Below, in pieces: positions 7,747 to 15,680 of a stretch of 21,852 bases of DNA. The translations under genes were made by a program, and so were the position numbers. The DNA is from Betaproteobacteria bacterium (GTDB lineage: Bacteria; Pseudomonadota; Gammaproteobacteria; Burkholderiales; Casimicrobiaceae): positions 1-21,852 of the forward strand of contig JADIZG010000059.1 of the NCBI GenBank assembly GCA_016704895.1. The letters are read 5' to 3'. The notes beneath the pieces were generated by a model, which ran no database searches, was not told the origin of the DNA, and saw only the letters and a program-made list of their open reading frames with translations. How positions within the stretch are numbered: position 1 is the first letter of the stretch; every line of letters begins with the position of its first letter.

Positions 7747-7775
7747 TTGACATATCTGCACAAGCGGTTTACATA
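7747..7775 (+). promoter_or_regulatory. Candidate sigma-70 promoter of the catabolic cluster
   Basis: A perfect TTGACA (7747-7752) is followed after 17 bp by TACATA (7770-7775), a weak -10. ACATATC occurs at 7750-7756 and again 21 bp later at 7771-7777, and GTTGACA at 7746-7752 is inverted as TGTCAAC at 7787-7793, so a repressor site may overlap the promoter. The gene start follows at 7822. Confidence 0.45.
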
Positions 7776-7821
7776 TCACGCCAAGTTGTCAACATCGTGT
7801 CTCGCGGCCCGGCAAGGGATC

Positions 7822-9057
7822 ATGAAGATCACAGGCGTGGAAACCGTGCAGGTCGGCGAGTTCGGGAATCTCGTCTGGGTGCGGCTGTACACCGACGAGG
7901 GCCTGATCGGACTCGGGGAGACGTTTCGCAACCCCGAAGCGACCGTCGCCTACGTCCACGAGACCTGCGCGCCCTACCTGATCGGCAAGGATCCGCTCTG
8001 CCGCGAGGCGCGGATGCGCGAGCTCTCCGCCAAGGTCGGCAACCACTTCAACGGTTTCCCGACCCGCAGCGTCGAGGTGCGCGGCAACTCGGCGATCGAC
8101 ATCGCGCTCTGGGATCTCGACGGACAGCAGCTCGGCGTGCCGATCTACCGGCTGCTCGGCGGGCGCACGCGCGAGCGCATCCGCATCTACAACACCTGCG
8201 CCGGAGGCAGCTACAACAACAAGCTGCGCCAGGGCTACAACACCGACCTCGTCTCGCGCGACGTCCCGCTCGATGCGCCGATCGGCCCCTGCGAGGACCT
8301 GCTGATGCAGGTGCACGAGCCCGCCCGGCTCGCCTCGGAGCTCCTCGAGCAGGGCATCACGGCGATGAAGATCTGGCCGTTCGACGTGTTCGCGCTGCGC
8401 AACGACGGCGCCGACATCAGCGCTGCGGAGCTTCGGCAGGCGCTCTGGCCGATCGAGCAGATCCGCGGAGCGGTGGGCGACCGGATGGACATCCTCATCG
8501 AGTACCACGGCCTGTGGCGGCTGCCGGCCGCGCTGAAGATCGCCGATGCGCTGCGCGAGCACGAGATCTACTGGCACGAGGAGCCGATCTGGATGCAGAA
8601 CTTCGACGACCTCGCCCGCTACCGCGATCGCGTGCGGGGGCGCGTCGCGGGCAGCGAGAACCTGGGCACCGTGCCCTGGTACCGCGAAGTGTTCGTCCGG
8701 GGAGCGCTCGACGTCGCGCACTTCGACATCGGCTGGATCGGCGGCGTGTCGGAAGGCCAGCGCATCGCGCACCTCGCGGCGGCGTTCGACCGCTTCATCG
8801 CGCCGCACGACTGCACCGGCCCCGTCACGCTGATCGCCAACGTCCACATGCTGGCGGCGGCGCCCAATGCGCTCGTCGCGGAGACCGTGCGCAGCCACAC
8901 GGGCGGCTTCTACCGCGAGATCGTCGACCGGATGCCCGCGATCGAGTCGGGGTTCATCCGTCCGCTGGAAGGCCCGGGCCTGGGCGCGGCCCTGTCGCCG
9001 GACCTGCTCGCGCGAAGCGATGTGCGCGTGCGACTGAGCGGCGTGCGCTCGGCGTGA
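7822..9057 (+). CDS. Enolase-superfamily sugar-acid dehydratase/isomerase-like enzyme 1 (MR/MLE family)
   Basis: This 411-residue enzyme has the N-terminal capping domain (about 1-125, ending SAIDIALWDLDGQQLGVPIYRLLGG) and the TIM barrel of the mandelate racemase/muconate-lactonizing group. The Mg ligands are E227 (in EYHG), E253 or E254 (in HEEP) and E279 (in GSENLG). K183 (KIWPFD) and the D302-H329 dyad (APHDCTGP) supply acid/base residues, and H229 next to the first ligand recalls mannonate and galactonate dehydratases. Known relatives dehydrate sugar acids to 2-keto-3-deoxy acids or isomerise aldarolactones. The open frame begins at 7747, but the ATG at 7822 with AAGGGA just upstream starts the capping strand MKITGVETV. 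It is the first gene of the island. Its substrate cannot be read from the sequence. Confidence 0.9.
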   Translation: MKITGVETVQVGEFGNLVWVRLYTDEGLIGLGETFRNPEATVAYVHETCAPYLIGKDPLCREARMRELSAKVGNHFNGFPTRSVEVRGNSAIDIALWDLDGQQLGVPIYRLLGGRTRERIRIYNTCAGGSYNNKLRQGYNTDLVSRDVPLDAPIGPCEDLLMQVHEPARLASELLEQGITAMKIWPFDVFALRNDGADISAAELRQALWPIEQIRGAVGDRMDILIEYHGLWRLPAALKIADALREHEIYWHEEPIWMQNFDDLARYRDRVRGRVAGSENLGTVPWYREVFVRGALDVAHFDIGWIGGVSEGQRIAHLAAAFDRFIAPHDCTGPVTLIANVHMLAAAPNALVAETVRSHTGGFYREIVDRMPAIESGFIRPLEGPGLGAALSPDLLARSDVRVRLSGVRSA

Positions 9058-9059
9058 CG

Positions 9060-9974
9060 ATGGCCGTCGCGGACGCCCCGACGCGCTTCGTGCCGCCCGC
9101 CGGCGCGTGCGATTGCCACGTGCATTTCTACGGCGATCAGCACACGTTTCCGCCGCGCGACGACGCGGGACTCGCGCCGCAGCGGGGCGGCGCCGACGAA
9201 TACCGCGCCACGATGCGCCGGCTCGGCCTCGAGCGCGTGGTGGCCGTGCAGTCGATCCTCTACGGCTTCGACAACCGCTGCATGCTCGACGGCATGCTGC
9301 AGATCGGCGCCGGCGCGCGAGGCGTCGCCGTCGTCTCGGAGCACACGCCGATGGCCGAGCTGCAGGCGCTCGACGCGCGCGGCGTGCGCGGCGCGCGCGC
9401 CTACATGCTTCCCGGCGGAGTCTTCGCCTGGGACCGGATCCCCGCGCTCGCGAATCGCGTCGCCGACGTCGGCTGGCACGTGCAGGTGCAGCTCGACGGC
9501 CGCGAACTGCCTGCGCACGTCCCCATGCTGGCATCGCTCCCCTGCCCGGTGGTCGTCGATCACGTGGGCAAGTTCCTCGACCCGGTCGAGCCCGCGCATC
9601 CGGCGTTCCAGGCGCTGCTGCGCCTGCTCGACACCGGCCGCGCGTGGGTGAAGCTCTCGGCGCCCTACGAAAGCTCGCGGTCGGGGCCGCCCCGCTACGA
9701 GGACGTGTCGCGGCTCGCCCGGGCGCTCGTCGCGCACGCGCCGGAACGCCTGCTGTGGGCGAGCAACTGGCCGCACCCGGGGCACGATGCGAAGCCCGAC
9801 GACGCGGCGTTGCTCGACCTGCTCGCCGACTGGGCCCCGGTGGCGGCGGATCGCGAGCGGATCCTGGTCGACAACCCGGCCACCCTCTACGGGTACCGCG
9901 AGGCCTCGCGGGGCGCGATCGCCGCCGAGGCGCGCGATCGCGCGCGACCGCCGCTGCGCTCGCCCGCGCGATGA
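9060..9974 (+). CDS. Amidohydrolase family 2 (COG3618) lactonase/isomerase-like protein
   Basis: This 304-residue TIM-barrel protein starts two bases after the preceding stop, so the two genes are almost certainly translated together. It has H20-V-H22 in the CDCHVHFYG strand 1, H168 in VVVDHVGKF and WASNWPHPG at strand 8. COG3618 members include LigI (2-pyrone-4,6-dicarboxylate lactonase), L-fuconolactonase and D-galactarolactone isomerase, the last encoded beside an enolase-superfamily enzyme in Agrobacterium. At strand 8 the usual GSDWPH aspartate is N236, a change that also occurs in my recollection of related sequences but could alter the chemistry. A lactone-opening or lactone-isomerising role fits the neighbours and is inference. 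The C-terminal tail is arginine/alanine-rich. Confidence 0.88.
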   Translation: MAVADAPTRFVPPAGACDCHVHFYGDQHTFPPRDDAGLAPQRGGADEYRATMRRLGLERVVAVQSILYGFDNRCMLDGMLQIGAGARGVAVVSEHTPMAELQALDARGVRGARAYMLPGGVFAWDRIPALANRVADVGWHVQVQLDGRELPAHVPMLASLPCPVVVDHVGKFLDPVEPAHPAFQALLRLLDTGRAWVKLSAPYESSRSGPPRYEDVSRLARALVAHAPERLLWASNWPHPGHDAKPDDAALLDLLADWAPVAADRERILVDNPATLYGYREASRGAIAAEARDRARPPLRSPAR

Positions 9975-10044
9975 CCGTTCGGCGCAGCAGCACACCAAGG
10001 CGACCCGGAAGGAAGCGGAGATGACGGGCACGGCACACACGACT

Positions 10045-10062
10045 CGGCGGCAGTCGCCGCCG
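10045..10062 (+). other. Hairpin in the leader of the TRAP binding-protein gene
   Basis: CGGCGGC (10045-10051) and GCCGCCG (10056-10062) form a 7-bp stem with a 4-nt loop, 39 bp before the binding-protein ATG. It may shape or stabilise the transcript between the amidohydrolase and transporter genes. No T-run follows. Confidence 0.3.
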
Positions 10063-10101
10063 GCATGGGCGAATCGCGCGGCAAACCAGGAGGAGACGAC
10101 G

Positions 10102-11226
10102 ATGGAACGGACCAGAATGGCGGGATGGCGGGTGGCGGCGGTAGGCGCGTTGCTGGCGGCGCTGGCGCTGCCGGTTTCCGGGCAGCAGATCAAGATCGTC
10201 TCGGGCGACGGGCCGCAGCACGACGGCGTCAAGGCGATGCAGGAGTTCGCCAAGTGGCTGGGCGAGAAATCGGGCGGCAAGGTGACCGGGCGCGTGTTCC
10301 CGCAGACGCTGCTCTCGGTCAAGGAGATCCCCGCGGGCCTGCGCGACGGCGTCGGCGACCTCGGCCTCGTCGTGCACCCGTACCACCGGGCGGAGTTCCC
10401 GGAGGCCAACTTCATCGCCGACTTCTCGCTGTTCGCCAAGAGCAACCCGGCGGCGGCCGGCGCGGCGACCGAGTACATCCTCACCTGCGACGAGTGCATG
10501 GCCGAGATGAAGAAGCAGGGGCAGGTGTACCTGGGCAACATCGCCAACGCCCCGTACTCGCTGCTGAGCAAGAAGCCGCTCACGACGCTCGCGGATCTCA
10601 AGGGCATCAAGATCCGCAGCGGCGGCGACGCCTGGAGCCGCTGGATCGAGGCGATGGGCGCGGTCAGCGTCTCGATTCCCGCGGCCGAGGCCTACCAGGC
10701 GCTGAGCCAGGGCGTGCTCGACGCCCACACGCACTCGATCGGCTCGCTCGTCGACCAGAGCCTCGCGGACGTGGTCAAGAACGCGACCGACATGCCGCTG
10801 GGCGTCTACCTCGGCGCGTCGATGAACTACAGCGCCAAGAACTGGGCGACGCTGTCGCCCGAGGCGCGCAAGGTCGTGTTCGACCTCGCGCCCTACCTGC
10901 TCGCCAAGTACGTCACCAACCTGCGCGTCGCCGCCGACGTGGTCCGGGGCAAGCTGCCGCAGCTCAAGGTGACGTTGCATCAGCCGTCGCGGGAACTCGT
11001 GAGCGCGAACGAGGCGTTCCTGCGCAAGGACGAGAAGACCATCGTCGAGCTCGCCGCGAAGAACTCCGGCATCCAGAACGCGTCGCAGAAGGCCGCGCGC
11101 TTCGTCGCGCTCCTCGCCAAGTGGGAGAAGCTCACCGCCGGCATGCCGCCGGATCACCAGAAACTGGGCGACCTCTACCAGAAAGAGATCTTCTCCAAGC
11201 TTGACGTCTCGAAGATCGGCCGGTGA
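10102..11226 (+). CDS. dctP: TRAP transporter substrate-binding protein, DctP family
   Basis: This 374-residue periplasmic protein has a signal peptide of about 27 residues (cleavage near PVSGQQ). It has the DctP pattern: opening strand IKIVSGDGPQHDGVKAMQEFAKWLGEKSGGKV, then LTTLADLKGIKIRSGGD with the arginine that binds the ligand carboxylate, then PAAEAYQALSQGVLDA. It captures a carboxylate in the periplasm and hands it to the QM permease, driven by a sodium or proton gradient. The ATG at 10102 has AGGAGG upstream; the longer open frame overlaps the amidohydrolase end and lacks a signal peptide. The pair of cysteines at TCDECM is unusual and could form a disulfide. The ligand is unknown. 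Confidence 0.93.
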   Translation: MERTRMAGWRVAAVGALLAALALPVSGQQIKIVSGDGPQHDGVKAMQEFAKWLGEKSGGKVTGRVFPQTLLSVKEIPAGLRDGVGDLGLVVHPYHRAEFPEANFIADFSLFAKSNPAAAGAATEYILTCDECMAEMKKQGQVYLGNIANAPYSLLSKKPLTTLADLKGIKIRSGGDAWSRWIEAMGAVSVSIPAAEAYQALSQGVLDAHTHSIGSLVDQSLADVVKNATDMPLGVYLGASMNYSAKNWATLSPEARKVVFDLAPYLLAKYVTNLRVAADVVRGKLPQLKVTLHQPSRELVSANEAFLRKDEKTIVELAAKNSGIQNASQKAARFVALLAKWEKLTAGMPPDHQKLGDLYQKEIFSKLDVSKIGR

Positions 11227-11275
11227 CCTCGGGCCGGGATCCGCGGACGGACGTCCGGTCGATTCCCCTGGCGGA

Positions 11276-11316
11276 AAGCGAACGCGGTTCGCTTCGCGGG
11301 GGGGCGGCCCGCCCCC
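11276..11316 (+). terminator. Two adjacent hairpins between dctP and dctQ (attenuator or mRNA-stabilising stems)
   Basis: The first stem has 8-bp arms AAGCGAAC (11276-11283) and GTTCGCTT (11287-11294) with a 3-nt loop. The second is the 17-base palindrome GGGGGCGG-C-CCGCCCCC (11300-11316). Both fall in the 148 bp between the binding protein and the permease genes, a classic place for partial termination or 3'-end protection that makes binding protein more abundant than permease. That role is inferred. Confidence 0.5.
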
Positions 11317-11374
11317 TCGTTGAGGCCGTGGGGCGCCAAGCGGCGCAGCGGCGCACGTCCGGGAGGGGCTTCCG

Positions 11375-11941
11375 ATGACCGGCGCGGGTGCCCGGCGATG
11401 GCTGCGGTCGGCGGTCGCCGGCGCCTCGCGCGCCGCGTCGATCGTCGGCATCGCGGCGATGGGGCTGATGGTGCTGCACGTCACCGTCGACGTCGCCTGC
11501 CGGCTGTTCGGGATCACGCTGCCCGGCACGGTCGCGTTCGTCGCGAACTACTACATGCTGTTCGTGACGTTCCTGCCGCTCGTCGTCGTCGAGCGCGATC
11601 GCAGCCACATCGAGGTCGAGGTGATCGCGCAGAACCTGCCGGACCGCGTCCAGGCGCTGCTGCGCATCTTCGCGTGGCTGCTGGTTGCCGCGGTGCTCGG
11701 CTTCCTCGGCTGGGAGTCCGCGCACGAGGCGATGCGCGCCTATCGCGCGCGCATGTTCATCATCGAACAGAGCATCCGCTTCGACACCTGGATCCCGTAC
11801 TTCGCGCTGCCGGTCGGGTATTTCCTCGCCGCCGCGGTCGCGGCCTCGCGCGTCGTCCTCGCGCTGGCCGGTCTCCGCGGCGGGCTCGTGCCTGCCGTCC
11901 GCCGCGCAGCCGGGTATTTCGCCGAGCGGGAGGACGGGTGA
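11375..11941 (+). CDS. dctQ: TRAP transporter small permease subunit, DctQ family
   Basis: This 188-residue inner-membrane protein has four hydrophobic segments: about 23-46, 53-75 (ending VVVERD), 98-120 and 145-168. The family pattern includes LHVTVDVACRLFGITLPGTVAF and the charged loop VERDRSHIEVEVIAQNLP, typical of DctQ. It pairs with the large permease to form the transport channel. The ATG at 11375 has GGGAGGGG upstream. Its TGA overlaps the start of the next gene, so the two are translationally coupled. The last 15 residues are basic and acidic, as expected for a cytoplasmic tail. Confidence 0.92.
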   Translation: MTGAGARRWLRSAVAGASRAASIVGIAAMGLMVLHVTVDVACRLFGITLPGTVAFVANYYMLFVTFLPLVVVERDRSHIEVEVIAQNLPDRVQALLRIFAWLLVAAVLGFLGWESAHEAMRAYRARMFIIEQSIRFDTWIPYFALPVGYFLAAAVAASRVVLALAGLRGGLVPAVRRAAGYFAEREDG

Positions 11942-13245
11942 CCGACGTGCAGGTCGGCCTGTCCGGCATCGCCGGGCTGCTCGCGCTCATCGCGCTTCGC
12001 GTGCCGATCGCGATCGCGATGATCGCGGTCGGAGCGGCCGGCCTCACGGTCCTGATCGGCTTCGGGCCCACGACCGGACTGCTGCGATCGCTGCCGTACG
12101 AGTTCGCGGCCAACTGGGCGCTGTCGTCGCTGCCCACGTTCCTCGTGATGGGCTACGTCGCGTACCACGCCCAGCTCACGCAAGGGCTCTTCCGCGCTGC
12201 GAAGCTCTGGCTCTCCGCGCTCCCCGGCGGGCTCGCGATCGCGACCGTCTTCGGCGCCGCGGCCTTTTCGGCCCTGTCCGGGTCGAGCGTCGCCTGCGCC
12301 GCCGCGATGGGCAAGATCGCCGTGCCGGAGATGCGGCGCAACGGCTACAGCGTGCGGCTCGCCACCGGCACCGTCGCGGCGGCCGGCACGCTCGGCCCGC
12401 TGATTCCGCCGAGCATCCTGATGATCCTGTACGGGATCTTCATCCAGCAGTCGATCAGCAAGCTGTTCCTCGCCGGACTGGCGGTCGGGCTGATGACCGC
12501 GGCCGCCTACGTGGTAACGATCGTGCTGTGGGCGACGCTGCATCCCGCGGCCGCGCCGCGGCTGGTCGAGAAGGCGTCGCGGGCGGAGCGCCTCGCGGCA
12601 TTGCGCGAGACCGCGCCTTCGATCGTGCTCGTGGTCCTGGTGTTCGGCGGCCTGTTCAGCGGGCTCTTCACCGCGTCGGAGGCCGGCGCGCTGGGCGCGG
12701 CGCTCGCCGTGGCGATGGGCTTCCTGCGCCGCAGCCTCGACTGGAAGACGCTGCGGCTCGCGCTCGAGGAATCGCTGTCGACGACCTGCGTGATCCTGCT
12801 GATCGCGATCGGCGCGAACCTCCTCGTTCGCTTCCTCGCGGTGAGCGGCACCGACCAGGCGATCTCCGAATGGGTGATCGCGGTCGATCCGTCGCGGCTC
12901 GGGTTCTTCGCGATCATCACGGTGCTGTACATGGTGCTGGGCATGTTCCTCGAGCCGGTCGGCATCATGCTCCTCACGATCCCGATCCTCTACCCGGTCC
13001 TGGTGTCGCTCGACATCAACCTGATCTGGTTCGGGGCGATCCTGGTCAAGTTCCTCGAGATCGGCATGCTGACGCCGCCAGTCGGGCTCAACGTGTTCGT
13101 GATCAGGAGCGTGGTCGGCGACATGGCTGACACCTGGACGATCTTCAAGGGCGTCGCGCCGTTCATCGTCGCCGACATGTTCGTGATCGGGGCCACGATG
13201 GCGTGGCCGGATCTCGTGCTCTTTTTCGTGCGCCTCGTCGAATGA
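11938..13245 (+). CDS. dctM: TRAP transporter large permease subunit, DctM family
   Basis: This 435-residue protein has about twelve membrane segments, the normal size for DctM. Recognisable parts are the opening GLLALIALRVPIAIAMIAVG, the FSALSGSSVACAAAMG loop, the signature GTLGPLIPPSILMILYGI, the mirrored C-terminal LGMFLEPVGIMLLTIPI and a final TPPVGLNVFVI. It carries the ion-coupled substrate path. I start it at the GTG at 11938, which overlaps the small-subunit stop (GTGA) and has GGGAGG just upstream; earlier codons in this frame lie inside dctQ. It completes a P-Q-M order typical of TRAP systems. Confidence 0.93.
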   Translation: MTDVQVGLSGIAGLLALIALRVPIAIAMIAVGAAGLTVLIGFGPTTGLLRSLPYEFAANWALSSLPTFLVMGYVAYHAQLTQGLFRAAKLWLSALPGGLAIATVFGAAAFSALSGSSVACAAAMGKIAVPEMRRNGYSVRLATGTVAAAGTLGPLIPPSILMILYGIFIQQSISKLFLAGLAVGLMTAAAYVVTIVLWATLHPAAAPRLVEKASRAERLAALRETAPSIVLVVLVFGGLFSGLFTASEAGALGAALAVAMGFLRRSLDWKTLRLALEESLSTTCVILLIAIGANLLVRFLAVSGTDQAISEWVIAVDPSRLGFFAIITVLYMVLGMFLEPVGIMLLTIPILYPVLVSLDINLIWFGAILVKFLEIGMLTPPVGLNVFVIRSVVGDMADTWTIFKGVAPFIVADMFVIGATMAWPDLVLFFVRLVE

Positions 13246-13318
13246 GCGGCGCATCCGCGATCGCCCGGGGGCGCGTGACCCTGCGGGCGTTTACTGCCCG
13301 ACACCGGAGCCCGTACCG

Positions 13319-14458
13319 ATGAAGACGAAAGCCGCGATCCTGTGGACCATCGGCGCCGCGAGGCCGTACGCGGACAGCCGACCGCTGACGGTCGAGGAAG
13401 TCGACATCGACGGGCCGGGCCCGGGCGAGGTCCTGCTCGCGATCCGGGCGGCGGGCCTGTGCCATTCCGACCTGTCCGCCATCGACGGCGTCCGGCCGCG
13501 CGAACGCACGCCGCTGCCGATCATCCTCGGGCACGAGGCGGTCGGCGAGGTGCTCGAGACCGGCGCCGGCGTCGACGATCTCGCGCCGGGCGATCGCGTC
13601 GTGACGCTCTTCGTGCCGAGCTGCGGGCAGTGCGCGATGTGCCTCGAGGGCCGGCCGGCGCTGTGCGTGACCGCCCCGCAGTACAGCGGCGCCGGCACCC
13701 TCGCGAGCGGCGCCATCCGGTTCAGGCACGGGGGCCGGCCGGTCCACCACTACGTCGGCGTGGCGGCGTTCGCCGAGATGACGGTGATGATGCGCCGGTC
13801 GCTCGTGAAGATCGACGCCGACGTGCCGACCGACGCCGCGGCGCTGATCGGCTGCGCGGTGCTCACCGGCGCCGGCGCGGTGTTCAACACGGCCCGCCTT
13901 CGCCCCGGCGAGTCGGTCGCCGTCGTCGGCCTGGGCGGCGTCGGACTCTCCGCGCTGATGGGCGCACGCGCGGCCGGGGCGAGCGACATCGTCGCGATCG
14001 ACGTCTCCGAGCCGAAGCTCGCGCTGGCCCGCGAGCTCGGCGCGACGTTCGCGGTCAGCGCGTCCGATCCGGAGTGCGTCGCCAAGGTCCGCGCCGCCAC
14101 AGGCGGCGGGGTCCACTTCGCGTTCGAGATGGCGGGCGCGGCGCAGGCGATGGAGATCGCCTACCAGGTGACGCGGCGCGGCGGAACCACGATCATCGGC
14201 AGCATCCCCGCCTCGGACGTCCGGCTCCCGGTCGGGCACGCCAGCGTGGTCGCCGAGGAGCGTACGATCAAGGGCAGCTACTTCGGATCGTCGGTGCCGG
14301 TGCGCGACGTGCCCCGATACGCGCGCATGGTCAGGGACGGCCGGCTGCCGGTCGGGCGCATCGCGGACCGCCGCGTCGGGCTCGGCGACCTGAACGCCGC
14401 GTTCGACGCGCTCGCCGAGGGCCGGACGATGCGGCAGATCCTGGTGCCCGGCCTGTGA
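13319..14458 (+). CDS. Zinc-dependent alcohol dehydrogenase (medium-chain)
   Basis: This 379-residue medium-chain dehydrogenase has all expected zinc residues. Catalytic C48 and H49 lie in LCHSD, H72-E73 in the GHEAVGEV motif, and C179 completes the site. C102, C105, C108 and C116 bind structural zinc. The Rossmann motif GLGGVG (about 203-208) is followed by an acidic residue in VAIDVSEPK, which favours NAD over NADP. The overall look is of the class III/aryl-alcohol type. In this cluster it may oxidise a hydroxyl or a released aldehyde's alcohol form, which is inference. The ATG at 13319 has GGAG nine bases upstream, and a 73 bp gap follows the permease gene. Confidence 0.92.
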   Translation: MKTKAAILWTIGAARPYADSRPLTVEEVDIDGPGPGEVLLAIRAAGLCHSDLSAIDGVRPRERTPLPIILGHEAVGEVLETGAGVDDLAPGDRVVTLFVPSCGQCAMCLEGRPALCVTAPQYSGAGTLASGAIRFRHGGRPVHHYVGVAAFAEMTVMMRRSLVKIDADVPTDAAALIGCAVLTGAGAVFNTARLRPGESVAVVGLGGVGLSALMGARAAGASDIVAIDVSEPKLALARELGATFAVSASDPECVAKVRAATGGGVHFAFEMAGAAQAMEIAYQVTRRGGTTIIGSIPASDVRLPVGHASVVAEERTIKGSYFGSSVPVRDVPRYARMVRDGRLPVGRIADRRVGLGDLNAAFDALAEGRTMRQILVPGL

Positions 14459-14510
14459 AGACGTCCTCCCGCCCACTCCTGTCGCGTGGCCTCGCGGTCG
14501 CGATCGCCCC

Positions 14511-15680
14511 ATGAGCACGACGATCTCCCGTGTCGAGGTTTTCGAGTACAGCTACGACGTGGACAACCTCGGCGCCGACCGCAAGCACAACCGCGTCTAC
14601 TGCAAGGGCGCACGTTCGGTCATCGGCAACTTCGTCGTCCGGATCACCGACAGCGACGGCGCGGTCGGCGAGTTCGCGCCGGGCCTGGGCGGCAAGCTCC
14701 CGCACCTGGGACAGGTGCTCTACGTCGCGCCGCTGCTGATCGGGCATCCGGTCGACGAGCGCGAGCGCGTCTTCAACGACCTGAAGAAGGTGCTGCGTCA
14801 CTTCGGCGGCGTCGGCGCGTCGCACGTCGACTGCGCGCTGTGGGACCTGCTGGGCAAGCGCTGCGGGAAGTCGGTCGCGGCGCTGCTCGGCGGCTACCGG
14901 TGGCGGCTGCCCGCGTACGCGAGCGCGATCCACGCGGACGACAACGGCGGCCTGCACTGCAAGGAAGCGTTCGCCGACTTCGCCGAGGAGTGCTACGCGC
15001 TCGGCTTCCGCGCATTCAAGGTGCACGGATGGACCGAAGGGGACGCGCGCCGCGAGATCGAGAACGTGCTGCACCTCGGCCGCCAGTTCGCGGGCCGCAT
15101 GGCGCTGATGCTCGACCTCGGCTGCGAGATCCTCACGTTCGCCGACGCGCTCGCGGTCGGTCGCGCCTGCGACGAGGCCGGCTTCTTCTGGCTCGAGGAC
15201 CCGTTCCGCGACAACGGCACCTCGCAGCACGCGCAGCGCAAGCTCAGGCAGATGATCCGCACGCCGCTGCTCGCGCTCGAGCACGTCCGCGGGCTGGAGC
15301 CGAAGGCCGACTGGATCGCCGCCGAGGCGACCGACTTCCTGCGCGCCGATCCGGAATACGATCTCGGCATCACCGGCACGATGAAGACCGCGCACCTCGC
15401 CGAGGCGTTCGGACTCGACTGCGAGATCCATTCGGCGGGGCCGGCGCACCGGGCGTGCATGAGCGCGATGCGCAACAGCAACTACTACGAGCTGGCGCTC
15501 GTCGGCCCGACGATCCCGACGATCCTGCCGCCGATCTACACCGACGGATACTCGGACGCGTCGACCGCGGTCGGTGCCGACGGCTGCTATCCGGTCCCGA
15601 CCGGGCCCGGCCTCGGCGTCGCGCTCGACTGGGACTTCATCGAGCGCCGGCGCACCGGCTATCACAGGTTCGGCGCATGA
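14511..15680 (+). CDS. Enolase-superfamily dehydratase-like enzyme 2 (MR/MLE family)
   Basis: This second, distantly related member has 389 residues. The barrel has Mg ligands D202, E229 (in WLEDPF) and E257 (in ALEH), base K170 in FKVHGW and the D284-H307 dyad (EIHSAG). Where mandelate racemase has K-x-K, this protein has K170-V-H172. The capping domain ends VDCALWDLLGKRCGKSVAALLGGY. Retention of both K170 and H307 suits a dehydratase or racemase acting on a hydroxy acid. Its metal spacing and loops differ clearly from the enzyme at 7822, so it probably acts on another stereoisomer or a later intermediate (inference). It ends overlapping the next gene by ATGA, so the two are coupled. The ATG at 14511 lacks a strong ribosome site. 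Confidence 0.9.
   Translation: MSTTISRVEVFEYSYDVDNLGADRKHNRVYCKGARSVIGNFVVRITDSDGAVGEFAPGLGGKLPHLGQVLYVAPLLIGHPVDERERVFNDLKKVLRHFGGVGASHVDCALWDLLGKRCGKSVAALLGGYRWRLPAYASAIHADDNGGLHCKEAFADFAEECYALGFRAFKVHGWTEGDARREIENVLHLGRQFAGRMALMLDLGCEILTFADALAVGRACDEAGFFWLEDPFRDNGTSQHAQRKLRQMIRTPLLALEHVRGLEPKADWIAAEATDFLRADPEYDLGITGTMKTAHLAEAFGLDCEIHSAGPAHRACMSAMRNSNYYELALVGPTIPTILPPIYTDGYSDASTAVGADGCYPVPTGPGLGVALDWDFIERRRTGYHRFGA

Noticed and set aside
7789..11529. 1246-codon minus-strand frame across the start of the island
   Set aside because: It overlaps four convincing + strand genes and has shadow-frame composition. The length reflects GC content, not coding.
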